A program made the translations under genes and the position numbers. This document shows, in pieces, positions 1 to 11,456 of a stretch of 64,000 bases of DNA. The DNA is from Lytechinus variegatus (Eukaryota > Echinodermata > Echinoidea > Temnopleuroida > Toxopneustidae): contig NC_054746.1 of NCBI RefSeq assembly GCF_018143015.1, positions 17,785,532-17,849,531 of the forward strand, in the 5' to 3' direction. The notes beneath the pieces are model-generated. The model was not told the DNA's origin. It saw only the letters and a program-made list of their open reading frames with translations, and ran no database searches. Position 1 is the first letter of the stretch. Every line of letters begins with the position of its first letter.

Positions 1-719
1 GTTATAGAAGAATACTATGAAGTTTAGTGATGATAGATGATACAAAGGTTTATTTATTGATTAGATTACTATCTATCACATTACTTCCTTACCTCAATAA
101 TATCAACACAATTAAAGGACCAAGGTTAATCCCTGTTAGTCTCCATGATTACACCCTATTTCAACAAGTGATTTCTCGAGGTGCAAGAAATGGGGAATTC
201 TGCAGTTGGTGTGCAAATTAAGAAGTTACCTTGGTAACTGCATCTGGGTAGAAATGTACTGTAAAAGTGAAATTCTTCTTGGCATACTTTATCGCCTTAA
301 TTCAGGAAGGTGGTTTCGAGTTTGAGGTCTGAAGTGGCATTTTAAGCAAATTCCATGCATTGACTATGCCTAATTCCAATATGTATGAACTATATTAAGC
401 ACAGTCAATGCATGAAATCTGCAGATACCAAGGTGTCATACCACAGATTCAAACAACAGCCCTATGAGTTCTCGACTCAAGCCTAGATACATTAGGGGGA
501 GGGTGTACCCGTGTGCCAAGAGACTACACATACCATGAGGTCTCTGCAAACTGATTGATTCTACATTGTATTCACTCAAATTAGTGGGCCAATGTCAGTT
601 TCAGTTTAACAAACCACAAAGAGTCCAAAGTCAATGCAAACTATTGTGTGTAAAATGTACCACGGATGAAAAAGACATGAGCCAGGAGTTTACTTTAAAT
701 AATACAAACGTAAGGTTAC
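1..719. other. Last visible intron of PSMA6, no coding exon seen
   Basis: The donor of the exon ending at 720 is followed on the minus strand by this AT-rich stretch. I looked for the expected C-terminal 50 residues of PSMA6 and for other exons and found none. Small ORFs here have no recognisable product. Confidence 0.5.
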
Positions 720-3700
720 CTCTACAGCCTGGTCGTAGGTGAAGTCCTGCTTCTTCTTCAGTTTCTTCTCCAGGAAGCTGTTGGCTTCCGTTTGTTTGAC
801 CCCTACGCTGGTAGCCTTGTACCCACAGAAGTACCCTGCTGGATCCGTCTTGTAGAGCTGAGGTCCCAGCTCCTCATCCCAACCAAGGAGAATCATACCT
901 GATGAAAGAAGGGGATCGCAAAACTGGTGAAGGCATAGATATATAAAGGAGGGTATAATCACTAAGTTTAATAATCACATTCAGGTAAGAGCAGACAAAA
1001 TGAAAAAAGGGGGACGTATGTGGCGTGTATTTCAAATATTATGAAAAACTTGTGCATTGTATTTTTACTTCTTCAGATTTTAATTATTTCAAGTACTAGT
1101 ATATGAAATTTATATAGTGCCTATATACATGTAAACATGCATACTCCAACTATGGCTGTTTTTCATGTGTAATTGCCAATATCTGAATCATGTTTGTATA
1201 TCAATAAAGACTATTTTTTTGTAATTGAATTGAAATTGAATTGAGATATGTCAGATTTAATATGAAACTGTTTTAGGATGAAGCAATATGAATAGTGATA
1301 TCTTGTCTACGTTGAATGCGTTGTGTACTAAACTATGCATCGTTAAAGACGTTTTCATAATTATCAAACATGACATTGCACCAAACTTTGAGGGGAATTC
1401 ATATTCAATGGTAACTTTAATGATAACCGCGATTGGATAGATGTTTTAAGGTATCACTCAAGGTACCGTCACGATCATAGGGAACTCATGTAATGGGACC
1501 GTAAAGGGTGTTTGATGTATGGTAACAAGAAAATAGAATGAAGCCTTACAAGTGCAGACACCCCTGAACATCTTCATCAGTGTGTGCTCATGAATGTATG
1601 GCAAGCCATTTCATTATATTGTCCGATTTCTTTATATGAAGAATGTGATTTGTTAAACCAAGATTTGTTATTGGTTAATAAGACAAAATAACAAGAATAC
1701 AATTCAATTGTACTGATATCAACAATGGAATTATTGATATTAACAAATAAGATTAAACATTAAAATGCTTGATCACACATACAAACACACACACTGCCTA
1801 CATGTATAATTCCAATGTGGCCAGCTCCTTAATCTACAGATTCCTATTAAAAATTCTTGATCCCTCCCCGACACACATATACTTACTGCATCCTAGGGGT
1901 CTCATTTGTGCACTCTGTGTGTAGACCTGTGATATGTCAGCCATCCTCTTGCAAAGCATCTCAACAGGGATCTCATAACCATATTTATACTTCCAGTTGG
2001 CTGCCTCTACCCTGGCACGGAATACCTGAGACCTGCTGTCAGCTGGGAATGAAAACCAATCAACATGTTATCACCAGGTAAGACCATTTGTATTCACTTG
2101 GTCTATGTGCATAAGGTCTAATTCTCAGGTTGCCTTTTATAATCAAGGCTAAACCCACTTGTTCTATTAGTAGATGTTTTTTGCACATTTCTAATGCAAA
2201 TTGGTATTTCACCAATTGCTGATACATTCCTCAATTTCGTGTAGAAAAATGGATACTGACTTAATGATAAATTCTCAATATGACAGTACACGATGCTTTT
2301 ATGACTCAGATGTTGTTGTTTTTTTCATTGTTCAGAGGAACAATGACAGCCTGATCATAGTCTGAATAACACAGGAAATTCTGATAACTATTAGAGTATG
2401 TAATAAACACCAAAGCATATATGGAACTAATACAATTAAATGGGGATAATAAATGTGTACATACCTGTCATACCAGTCATTGCACACCCTATGTGCTCTG
2501 TGATTTTATACATGTGTGTTACTGTGCTTGGGTCAAGGAGCTTGTCCTGCATTAAGAAGATGAAATGAAAAGCTACAAATAAACACTATCATGGTGTTTG
2601 AAGCACTGCTTGCACAGAACACCGATGAATGTGAAAAAGACATTTATAACCTATTGTCTTGCCCATTTGGAAATTAAATATACATCAGTCCCCCCATTAA
2701 TTAAATTTGGGGAGGAACAACTCTTCCAGATGACCTGTAATGTATGACCTCAGTACCTCACATGATTTTTGACCTTAGTATGTGACCTATAGTACCTCAA
2801 AATTGACAATGTATCAGTACCTAAGTTTGGTTGCAGTCAGAGTTACAAGATATTTGTCACAAGAGGGTCTTATACTTATAGCTAATGGTACAGTCACAAT
2901 TACCTTTCAGAATGCGTAACGAACAAATTCATACCATGTTATGTAAAACAAGTGGGGAGCATCTGGCAGTCTCACCTGCATTACGCAATTCAAAATAGCA
3001 GCAGTGCTGACTTTGAAAACTACATACATGTACTATAAAATCATTATTCACAAAAAACACCATTCAAATATTGATACAATACTACGTTCGTTGACAATAA
3101 ATGACATTAGAACTTGATCATGTGACCTAAGACTTGTCAGTGATACTTGATTACTCCTATGTCCACAATTTAAACTATAGGCTATCCACAAACATAAAAG
3201 TTAAGACAGCAATTTAATAATTCACTCAAACATGGCCAAAGTTCATTGACCTTAATGACTTTTGACCTTGGTCAGGTGACCTAAAACTCGCACAGGATGT
3301 TCAGTGACACTTATGAACTAGACCAATACATTTTCAGAGTAATGATGGTAATTCAACAAAAAAAAAAAAAAATAGACAAAATTCATTAACCATAAATGAC
3401 CTTTGACCTTGGTCATACTTTCTAATTTACAAAATGTATGATGACATTTCAAAAACTTAGGTAAGATTCAGATATTGACTCCCCCAACATGGTCTAAGTT
3501 CATTGACCCTTCATGTAAATTATGACCTTTGAACTTGGTAGTGGTACCTGAAATTCCCACAGCAAGTTTAAGTTATGATGGTAAATTCAACAGATACTTC
3601 AACATGGCCAAAGTTCATTTACCTTTTACCTTGGTCATGTGACCTGAAATTCGCACAGGATGTTCAGTGATACATGTACATGTACTTGATTATTCTTATG

Positions 3701-6700
3701 TCCAAGTTTAATGAATCACATCCATAAACTTTCAAAAGTTATGGTGCTAACCTTATGTCCAAGTTTCATAAACTACAATGTAGGTCCGTAAGACTCCATA
3801 TACTTTTTAAGTTATGGTGTCATTTCAAAAACTTAACCTTTGGTTAAGATTTGATGTTGACGCCACCGTCGGAAAAGCAGCGCTGATAAAAACCATTTGT
3901 ATGGCATTCATAAAGGTTTTTGTGACCATGAAGCATTTTTGATCTAAGAAATGGCCTTTGATCATTGCCTTACAATGTGACCGCCCAAACCAGAATAATA
4001 CATCAAGCCAAGGGTTATATGGTTTATATTCACTCGGTCCACAAGCAGTTAGCCTACTCCTCAGACAATCAAATTAACACATATGGGATTTAAAAAAAAA
4101 ACAAGTGGAGTGCCTCTGGTAGTCTCACTTGCATTACGCGATTCAATATTAGCAGCAGTGCTGACTTTGAAAACTACATACTACTATGAAATAATAATTA
4201 TTCACAAAAAAAAACACCATTGATATATTGATACAACATTCATTGACCCTAAATGACATTTGACCTTGATTATGTGACCTATGAGTAGTCAGTGATATTT
4301 GATTACCCAATGTCCATAAACTTTGAAAGTTATGACAGCAATTTAATAATACCTCCACCAAGATCATTGACCTTAATGACCTTTGACCTTGGTCATGGGA
4401 CTTGAAACTCATAAAGGATTTTAAGTGATACTTGCTTACTCTTGTTTTATGTCCAACTTTTATGAATCAGATCCATAAACTTTCAAAGTTATGATGGTAA
4501 TTCAAAAATTACCCCCAACTTGGCCAAAGTTCATTGACCTTAGTCATGTGACCTGAAACTTGCACAGGATGTTCAGTGATACTTGATTACTATTATGCCC
4601 AAGTTTTACGAATCAGATCCATAAACTTTCAAAGTTATGATGGTACAGTGTAATTCAATAAAGACCCCAAACTTGGCCAAAGTTCATTGACCCTAAATGA
4701 CCTTGGTCATGTGACTTGAAACTCAGGCAGGATATTCAATAATATTTGATTACCCTTTCTATGGCACAAAGTTCCATGAACTAGGTCCATATACTTTCTA
4801 AGTTATGACATTTTAAAAACTTAATCTTATGTATATTTCAATATTGACTCCCAACATGGTTTAAGTTCATTGACCCTAAATGACCTTTGACCTTGGTGAA
4901 TGGTAATGTGACCTGAAACTCGTGCAGTATATTCAGAAATACTTGATTAATCTTGTGTCCAAGTTTCAAGAACTAGGTCCATATACTTTCTAAGTTATGC
5001 TGTCATTTCAAAAACATCTGTAAATATTTGATGTTGACGCCGCCGCCATCGCAAAAGCAGCGCCTATAGTCTCACTCTGCCATGCATGTGAGACAAAAAT
5101 GGTCCACTGCCAATATGGTGTAATTTCCATTTGATCTAAACTATACCCAACGGGTGTTTCATAAAGCTATTCGTAAGTGAAGAGCGACTATAAGAACAAC
5201 TGGTAATCCATTCTTGTGGTAAATGGTACATTCATTGGTGATGGTTTAGCACGTAAGAAAAGATCACCAGTCGTTCTTAATTTACGAACAGCTTTATGAA
5301 ACGGCCCCCTGGTCTGATACATGTACATGCTTAGCCTTTTTCTAAAATAATCAATGCAAATGGAAACTCGGACCAGCATGGGAGAATAGAAACTCAGAAC
5401 AATATTTGGAGTCCGAGTGTAACAGGCAATTTTTTTCACATCATTTTCATTAAAATTTGGCAATTTGCATACCCATTCATTAGCCTACAAAATTATATTT
5501 TCTTGAATTGTCTGTAAATTGCAAACATACATAATCTGATAATTCAAATCAGACAAAAACTAATGTACAGTGCATTGATATTTAAAGAGAAAACATCTAC
5601 CGTGTTGAGATAAAAAGAGAAAACGACTCCTCACACATCCTCAATTTAAAGGGATGGTCCAGGCTGGAGATATTTGTATCTCAATAAATAGAGTAAAATT
5701 CACAAAGCAAAATGTTGAAAATTTGATCAAAATTGGGTAACAAATAACAAAGTTAATGAATTCTAAAGATTTGCATTACTCCGGTGAAACAGTTCTAGGC
5801 ATGTCTTCATGAATGTTCATTAGATGGGCTGATGTCATATCCCCACTTATTCTTTTGTATTATATTAAATGAAATTAGGTTTTTTTCAAAATTTTACTTC
5901 CAAGAACTATAACAATTGGATTGACAACTGATTAGTGCATTAATTATTTATTGCTACAACTTATTTCATCTTTATGGAGGCACATCATTTACACAAGCAT
6001 GAAAAAACAATTGATTTCATGTAATAACATAAAAAAAGGGAAAACTGGGATATGAATTCATCAGTCCACCTAATGAATGTTTGTGACAATGGCATAACTG
6101 TTTTCACAAAATATTGATATACTTCAAAATTCAATAACTTTTAAATTTGTTATCCGATTTCGATAAAATTTTCACCATTTTGCTCTGTGAATTTTACTTT
6201 ATTTATTTAGATATGAATAATTTCAGCCCGAACCATCCCTTTGAGGGAAAGATATGTCATGAATTGAACACATGCCTGTAAGTGTATATTCTCTCAAGTA
6301 ATTTAATACAATATTTATGTGGTATGTGTAAAAGCTTGAATGATCAGGAGGTATTCTTTTGCAGTGATGTATATTTTAATTTGCGCCAAAGTAAGGCATA
6401 ACTCCAATGAATGAATCCAGATGCCTTTGATGTCATAATTGTTAAAGAGTTGCCTTAGAATTAATTTCAAAACACCTTTTCAGTATAAATTCTCAAACTT
6501 TTTTTATTAACAAGGGATATGCAAATGTTTACTCATATAGGGTTATGACATCATTGGCATCTGGATTCATTCATTGCGATCATCATGCCTTACTATAGCA
6601 CAAATTAAAACTTACATCACTGCAAAGAATACCTACTGATTATCCAAACGTGAAGAAATATACCACATAAATATGGTATCAAATTATTTGGGAGAAGATA

Positions 6701-9700
6701 CACTTCCCAACCATATATAATGATTATGCGTTGATGACATATTTTTTCAATAAATTGAATATTTGTGGAGTGTCAAATTTTTACTAAAAGAAAAGGCTGT
6801 AATTGTATACAATGGTAATGAACTTACAGGAACTTTCTTCTGTGTGATGGCCACAACACAGTCTGGACCCTTCACTGCAACTGATGTTATACCCCCTTGG
6901 TTGATTGCTTTAAATGCATATTCTGGGAAAGAAAATGACAAACAAAAAATGCTGATAACATATTGAAAGAATGCCATGGAATGGAAGAGCCAACCTGGGA
7001 CCTGTTGTAATAAAGCTACTATCGTGGTAACTTTGCCATCCAATGTTAACTAATAACTACCATGGTAAAGCTAATCAACAGCCAATCAAAATCAATGATT
7101 TCATGCAAGTTACCATTGAATAGCAAAGTTATGTCATGTACCAAAATTGTAACTTTTATGCAACGAGGCCGTGATGTGATACATTTCAAATGCTCAAAGG
7201 AACACTTAAAGCCAAAACCCAGAGGAAAAAAGTTAAAATGAGTGGGTCAATATTTGAATATAAATTTTATAAGTAGTTGAATCAAAATAGGATAAGGAAT
7301 TTTTTACTGCTGTTCGAAAGTTTGTTGTATTTTCTACAGGGACCTTTAAATTAGGAAACATGCTTCAAAATGGCTGATTTTTTGGGACAAAACTCTTCAC
7401 TTTCAGATTTTCCCATTATCTTCCTAATTGCACATTGCCTCCCTCTGAGCATGTGTCATATGAAAATAAAATTCACACTAAGATGATCAGAAACATGTAA
7501 AATAAAGGGAGGAAAAATAAATTTTTTGTTCAAAACAAATTGAGAGTCAGTTGGCCATTTCGTAGTATGGCATGTTGTTAATTTGTGGATTCCTATAGAA
7601 ATTGTTGCAAGACTTCATTTATCCATAACTCTTATTTCATAACAAATTTTAATACTTGTTTTACATTGTCCTATACATATACATCATTACATGCAGGTCC
7701 TTTACATGTATTCTCGTTCTCATATGATTGATACTCTCTTTGTGCTTTGGTTTCCTTTAAAGAGGGATAAAACTGCTGGCAAAATAATCAACTTTCAGGG
7801 ATGGAACTGCATCTTCTCCAAAAAGCCTGAATTTCATGAGAGGAAATTCAGAAGTGAAAAAGAGACAGAAAAAGAAAATCTGAAAATTGGAATCCCTGGG
7901 CATATTGACCTTGAAATGTGATTGACGGACTTGCTATGACATTCACAAACAATTATTGCTTGGAAATTTGCTCGAATTCGGCCGGTGCTAAACTGCTTTA
8001 GCTTCCAGTTATTTAATGTGACGTGCAATTTATATGTACCAGGCAATTAAGAGAAATCTTGCTCAATATTTTATCATTTCTCAGACTGAGGTACATGTAT
8101 GAAAGAATCAGTGGTGGATGCTGGGTGGATGTCATAACATAATTGATGACATTTGTCATCAATATTGTCATACCTTTTGTTTTTTTTCTTTAAAAAATGT
8201 GATTTAATGAATGCCATAAACCCATATGCAAAAGTTATAAACTTTATTACTAGGTCAAGTAGTCATGAATTTTGTCATCTCTATAGTGAGTGATTCTATT
8301 CCAACGGGCCTTGTATTACCGGACGCTTAAAACTTTGCAACATCCTTCCAAAATAAATTTGAATAAATGATAAAATGGGTCCAAAGCAAATTCAAAGTCT
8401 TTTTTTCCTCAAAACAAAAATATGGCCAAATAGCTTTTGTGATTTTTTTACTTTAAATTTCCAAAAAGAAATTACACATCCGGCAATTACCATTTTCAAG
8501 AGATCAAAATATTTCACATGTGGAGAGGGGTGCGTTTGGAAGCTGAGTGATATAGATCTCAGCGGGAAAAAAATGGGTGACATAGATCTATTTAGCATGT
8601 TTAATGTCAAAATTACAAAATCTGATGTTTGTAACAAAAATATCAAAATTTGTGCTTTCTGGATCTTCTAGACCCCTCAAAATGTTTGGCTCATTAAATC
8701 ATAGACAGCTGGCAGCAGTCTGTTTCGAGTTTTTCAGCATTATTTTTATTTTTTAAATTTCTCCTCATACACAGACGACTCGCTATCGTGCAGCCAACAT
8801 TAGCCTTAGGGGACTTTCAATGCAAAATCCCCCCGATGGAGCACATAAATTTTTGTCTTTATTTCATAAAAATATTGAAAAAGAATTGAACCAAAATAGA
8901 GATTATTATTCCATTTTGGCCTGAATTGCACCAAAACAGGGAAAAATAAATTTATAAGGGGAAAAACAGTGACTTACTTCGGCTGTCGCGCAACTTCACT
9001 CCCCCGTTTTATCCGAACATAAATTCTAGGCCTACATAAACATACTGTAATGGCAATTGACTGATTGAGTCCCCTGTACAGTCTCGCGCTAGAACTTCGG
9101 TCTCTTTTTGGTGAATGGAGCCAACGTACATGTAATCGCTAGAGGGTATTCATTTGTCTCGCAATCTACATGTACTATGGTCAACAAGGAAATTTGTGAT
9201 CACTCTCGCAAAAAGTGTTCACTGGCTTTCTAGGAAATTCGTGATCACTCTCGCAAAGTGAACGCTTTTTGCGAGAGTGATCACGAATTTCCTTGTTGAC
9301 CATAGTAGATTGCAAGACAAATGAATACCCTCTAGCGATTATTTCAATCCGCAATAATGAACCTATTTAGTATTAACGTACATGTAGTTCAGCGGAATCC
9401 GCGGAACAACCAACATAACAGAGACCGAAGCTTTTGGTCTAATTACACCACTACCACACCCATGATTCCCCCCCCTCCCATGTCCATGCTCAAAACATAT
9501 CAGCCGGTATGGTATGCCCAATTGCGCATTTGAATTGTGATTGAATTGACCCTCTCTTGCTCTTCCTTCCCAGTCCCACTTTCCCAAACAATTCCGGCAG
9601 CAGTGCCACAGTGAGTGGGATCTACTTACCAACTTGATACAGCCGCCCTTCTGGGGAAAAGACGGTAATGAAATGATCAAACCCAGCACTTGATCCTCGT

Positions 9701-9705
9701 GACAT
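720..9705 (-). CDS. PSMA6: Proteasome subunit alpha type-6 (20S alpha-1), five of six coding exons
   Basis: Structural alpha subunit of the outer ring of the 20S proteasome, which degrades proteins in cytosol and nucleus. Exons in reading order: 9630-9705, 6828-6922, 2465-2546, 1887-2042, 720-898, each with GT donor and AG acceptor and with matching phases (1, 0, 1, 1, 0). They total 588 nt, or 196 residues. The start ATG at 9705 opens [20 protein letters not shown], closely matching animal PSMA6; the alpha-ring signature continues as GRLYQV then [11 protein letters not shown] across the first intron. Later conserved blocks are [76 protein letters not shown] and [10 protein letters not shown]. 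Human PSMA6 has 246 residues, so the missing 50 fit one last exon left of position 1; nothing in 1-719 encodes it. Introns 1, 2 and 3 carry several foldback transposons. The assignment is secure. Confidence 0.96.
2947..3893 (+). repeat. Tandem-repeat element with DR1-like motifs, copy 1
   Basis: Lies in PSMA6 intron 2. It opens with a CAAGTGGGG/GTCTCACCTGCATTACGC head, then holds diverged units of about 150 bp built on 'TTCATTGACC..AAATGACCTTTGACCTTGGTCA..GTGACCT..TTCAGTGATACTTGATTA', and ends with GATGTTGACGCCACCGTCGG. The same head, unit and tail recur at 4098-5096 and 54083-55187, so this is an interspersed element and not a local array. The head-unit-tail plan resembles bivalve 'pearl'/Helitron-like tandem-repeat elements; the class is inferred. 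Confidence 0.75.
4098..5096 (+). repeat. Tandem-repeat element with DR1-like motifs, copy 2
   Basis: Second copy in the same orientation, in PSMA6 intron 2. Head ACAAGTGGAGTGCCTCTGG at 4101, four to five ~150-bp units, and tail GACGCCGCCGCC through GTCTCACTCTGCCATGCA to GTGAGAC at about 5088. GTCTCAC and GTGAGAC near the tail form a short hairpin. Perfect TGACCTTTGACCT motifs occur near 4378 and 4880. A partial copy in reverse orientation lies at 15930-16145. Confidence 0.75.
5152..5309. repeat. Short foldback element (GGGTGTTTCATAAAGCT family)
   Basis: About 158 bp with inverted ends: GGGTGTTTCATAAAGCTATT on the left and AACAGCTTTATGAAACGGCC on the right, with internal complementary GTAAGTgaAGAGCGACT and AGTCGTTCTTAATTTAC. 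A second copy lies at 24716-24883. It is a small non-coding MITE-like element in PSMA6 intron 2; the superfamily is not determined. Confidence 0.75.
5650..6243. repeat. Long foldback element (AAAGGGATGGTCCAGGCTG family)
   Basis: About 595 bp whose two ends are reverse complements over at least 65 bp. The left end begins AAAGGGATGGTCCAGGCTG and the right end closes CAGCCCGAACCATCCCTTT. No coding sequence is seen. It sits in PSMA6 intron 2. Its arms resemble the element at 44008-44760 ('TCTCAATAAA..', 'TCAAAATyGG..'). Confidence 0.8.
6280..6705. repeat. Foldback element in PSMA6 intron 2
   Basis: Left arm 'TATTTATGTGGTAT...GGTATTCTTTTGCAGTGATGT' is complementary to right arm 'ACATCACTGCAAAGAATACC...ATACCACATAAATA'. 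An internal ATGAATCCAGATGCC / GGCATCTGGATTCAT pair extends the palindrome. It is non-coding. Its right end is only about 120 bp from the PSMA6 exon at 6828-6922. Confidence 0.75.
6923..8699. other. PSMA6 intron 1, distal part, nothing recognised
   Basis: AT-rich intron sequence with short unrelated ORFs. I see no exon, strong inverted repeat or tandem array here. Confidence 0.4.
8700..9450. repeat. Interspersed block, copy A, split by a palindromic insertion
   Basis: 8700-9125 and 9387-9450 match 59650-60098 in the same orientation and order. Shared stretches include CTCCTCATACACAGACG, GCAAAATCCCCCCG, CAGTGACTTAC, CGGCTGTCGCGCAA, CCCCTGTACAG, AGAACTTCGGTCTCT and GACCGAAGCTTTTGGTCT. Copy B is uninterrupted between CCAACG and TTCAGC, where copy A carries the 9135-9386 palindrome. 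It is most simply a repeat family. No coding potential is recognised. Confidence 0.7.
9135..9386. mobile_element. Young near-perfect palindromic insertion with 12-bp target duplication
   Basis: About 240 bp. Left arm ATCGCTAGAGGGTATTCATT...GATCACTCTCGCAAAAAG is almost perfectly complementary to right arm CTTTTTGCGAGAGTGATC...AATACCCTCTAGCGATT. It is flanked by AACGTACATGTA at 9123-9134 and 9375-9386. Copy B of the surrounding block (59650-60098) has no insert at the matching point. High arm identity suggests recent insertion. It lies in PSMA6 intron 1, about 250 bp from exon 1. Confidence 0.8.
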
Positions 9706-9905
9706 TATCAAAACTTAGCTTCGGTTTGGGGAGAGATTTTGCTTTTGGGGTGTTGTTTTTTCCCCCTTGGCCTTGGCTTCGTCGAGTTCGGATTAACGTT
9801 CCTGCGAGGCGGTGGTGGCTAGTGCGATGCTGGCCAAGACTCTCGAGCTCTCTTCAACTTCAAGTTCCACCTTCCTGGCAGCTCAGAAAACTGCGTAAAT
9901 AGTTG
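9706..9905 (-). promoter_or_regulatory. Probable PSMA6 promoter and 5'-UTR region
   Basis: The stretch immediately upstream of the PSMA6 start codon has more GC and CpG than its surroundings (for example CTTCGTCGAGTTCGG and CCTGCGAGGCGG). This fits a housekeeping promoter. No TATA box at a fixed distance and no defined transcription start could be identified. Confidence 0.35.
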
Positions 9906-10725
9906 TTCTTGATCTCTTGATAGAAGAATTGATATAAAACAACGTAAAATTTCAATTAATTGATAACCATCCCCTGAAATATCATTTGCCAGTCGCACTT
10001 GTTCTCAGGGTTGCAAGTCACGCACGTTAACGTTGTGTCAATAATTGAAATAAGTGATTATTATTTGCTTGATATTTTGTTGCCAATTTAAAGATCATCA
10101 TACACTAAATGATCTGTAAGCAAGGGGACAAAACCGCGTTGTGAGGGGGCAATGGCCCATAAACAGCTAAGACTGGTGAGGGGGGGGGGTCGAATTTCAT
10201 TAAAAAACCTCTTTGGAAAACTATTACAACTAAATAAATCAGTCAAATAACCTATACCCCAAACCCCAAAATGCAACTTCAGCATCAAGTGAAAAAAAAA
10301 AATTGTCAACTGTTAGTTCTGGGGATTTATTTTAAATTGCTGGCATTTTTTGTGCAACCAACGTCGTTGATCTGCGGAAAATGTACCGCGAGACTAAAAT
10401 AAAACCACAAATTTGATAGTCCCGGGGCCCCATCCCCATTGAAGCATCTCCCACCTAATGAGACCTATGCTGACACTTGGAATGAGAAATGTGCAAAGAG
10501 ATGTTGAATCATTGAGATATATGGCCTAATTAGTATACATCTCTATGTGTTGAATCGATCGCACATTATCTAAGTCTTAATCAATTCTTGCAATCATTTG
10601 CAACTGATCTTGTTCTTTGTTGGTATGTTTAGTTCAAACCTATCACTTGCAAATTGCAACTGAAGTTTGACATCACTTGTTTTGCAAATACTGTTCAGTG
10701 TCGGTCAGCTCGGTTAAACTAATGG

Positions 10726-10990
10726 GCGGATCCAGGATGTTTTGAAGGGGGGGGGGGCACATTTTCTTGAAGAAAAATTTGACAAGCAAAAAAATGGTTT
10801 TAAACAAAATTGGGTATCTCGTTCACGAAAAAAATTGACAAGCATAATAAGACCATCTTCACTTTCAAGGGGGGGGGGGGCACACTTCTATTTTAATGGC
10901 ATTTTTACATAACACATTTTGATTGTGCCTCTCAAGGGGGTTGCACGGGCTGGCTGTACCCCCTCCCCCCCGGATCCGCCAGTGGTCTAA
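10726..10990. repeat. Short element with GGCGGATCCAGG / CCGGATCCGCC ends
   Basis: About 260 bp bounded by GGGCGGATCCAGG on the left and CCCCCGGATCCGCCAGTG on the right. Inside are G-runs and two copies of a 'TTGACAAGCA' phrase. The ends are those of the larger element at 11746-13868, so it looks like a deletion derivative of that group. A clear target duplication was not found. Confidence 0.6.
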
Positions 10991-11456
10991 CCGCAGATTA
11001 TATCAATAATATTTTTAAAAATGCATATAAACGAGGAGCAATTTAAGGTTATAAAAAGGGAATTTCATGTTGCTATTTGATTAACTATATCTTTAAAAAA
11101 AAATGTGAGCATCTTAGAAACAGAAAAATGATTTTTTTCAAAATTTTAGGGGGGTGGGGGGTAATTATATTTGGTAACCATATTGGTTTTAAAAAGTTAT
11201 CGGATATGGAATTCCTTTAAGTTTGCATTCATTTTACAGATTCGACATTAACTTTGCATGGGCTTTCTGCCTAGGGCGTCCCTAGGAGGGGGGGGGGGGC
11301 GGGCTCCAACCGATATCTAATTTTGCCCCTCAATAAACAGTAAAAATAACAACTGAAAGGAACAACAAAATTCTTAGTCATTTCATTTGCATTTCTTTTC
11401 TAATTTCGGGGAATGTGGCGTTATGGTTGTGCAGGCCTTATAGAGTATAACATGTT

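Noticed and set aside
9690-9902. A divergent plus-strand gene sharing the PSMA6 promoter
   Set aside because: The 70-codon frame overlaps PSMA6 exon 1 and its upstream region and shows no protein likeness.
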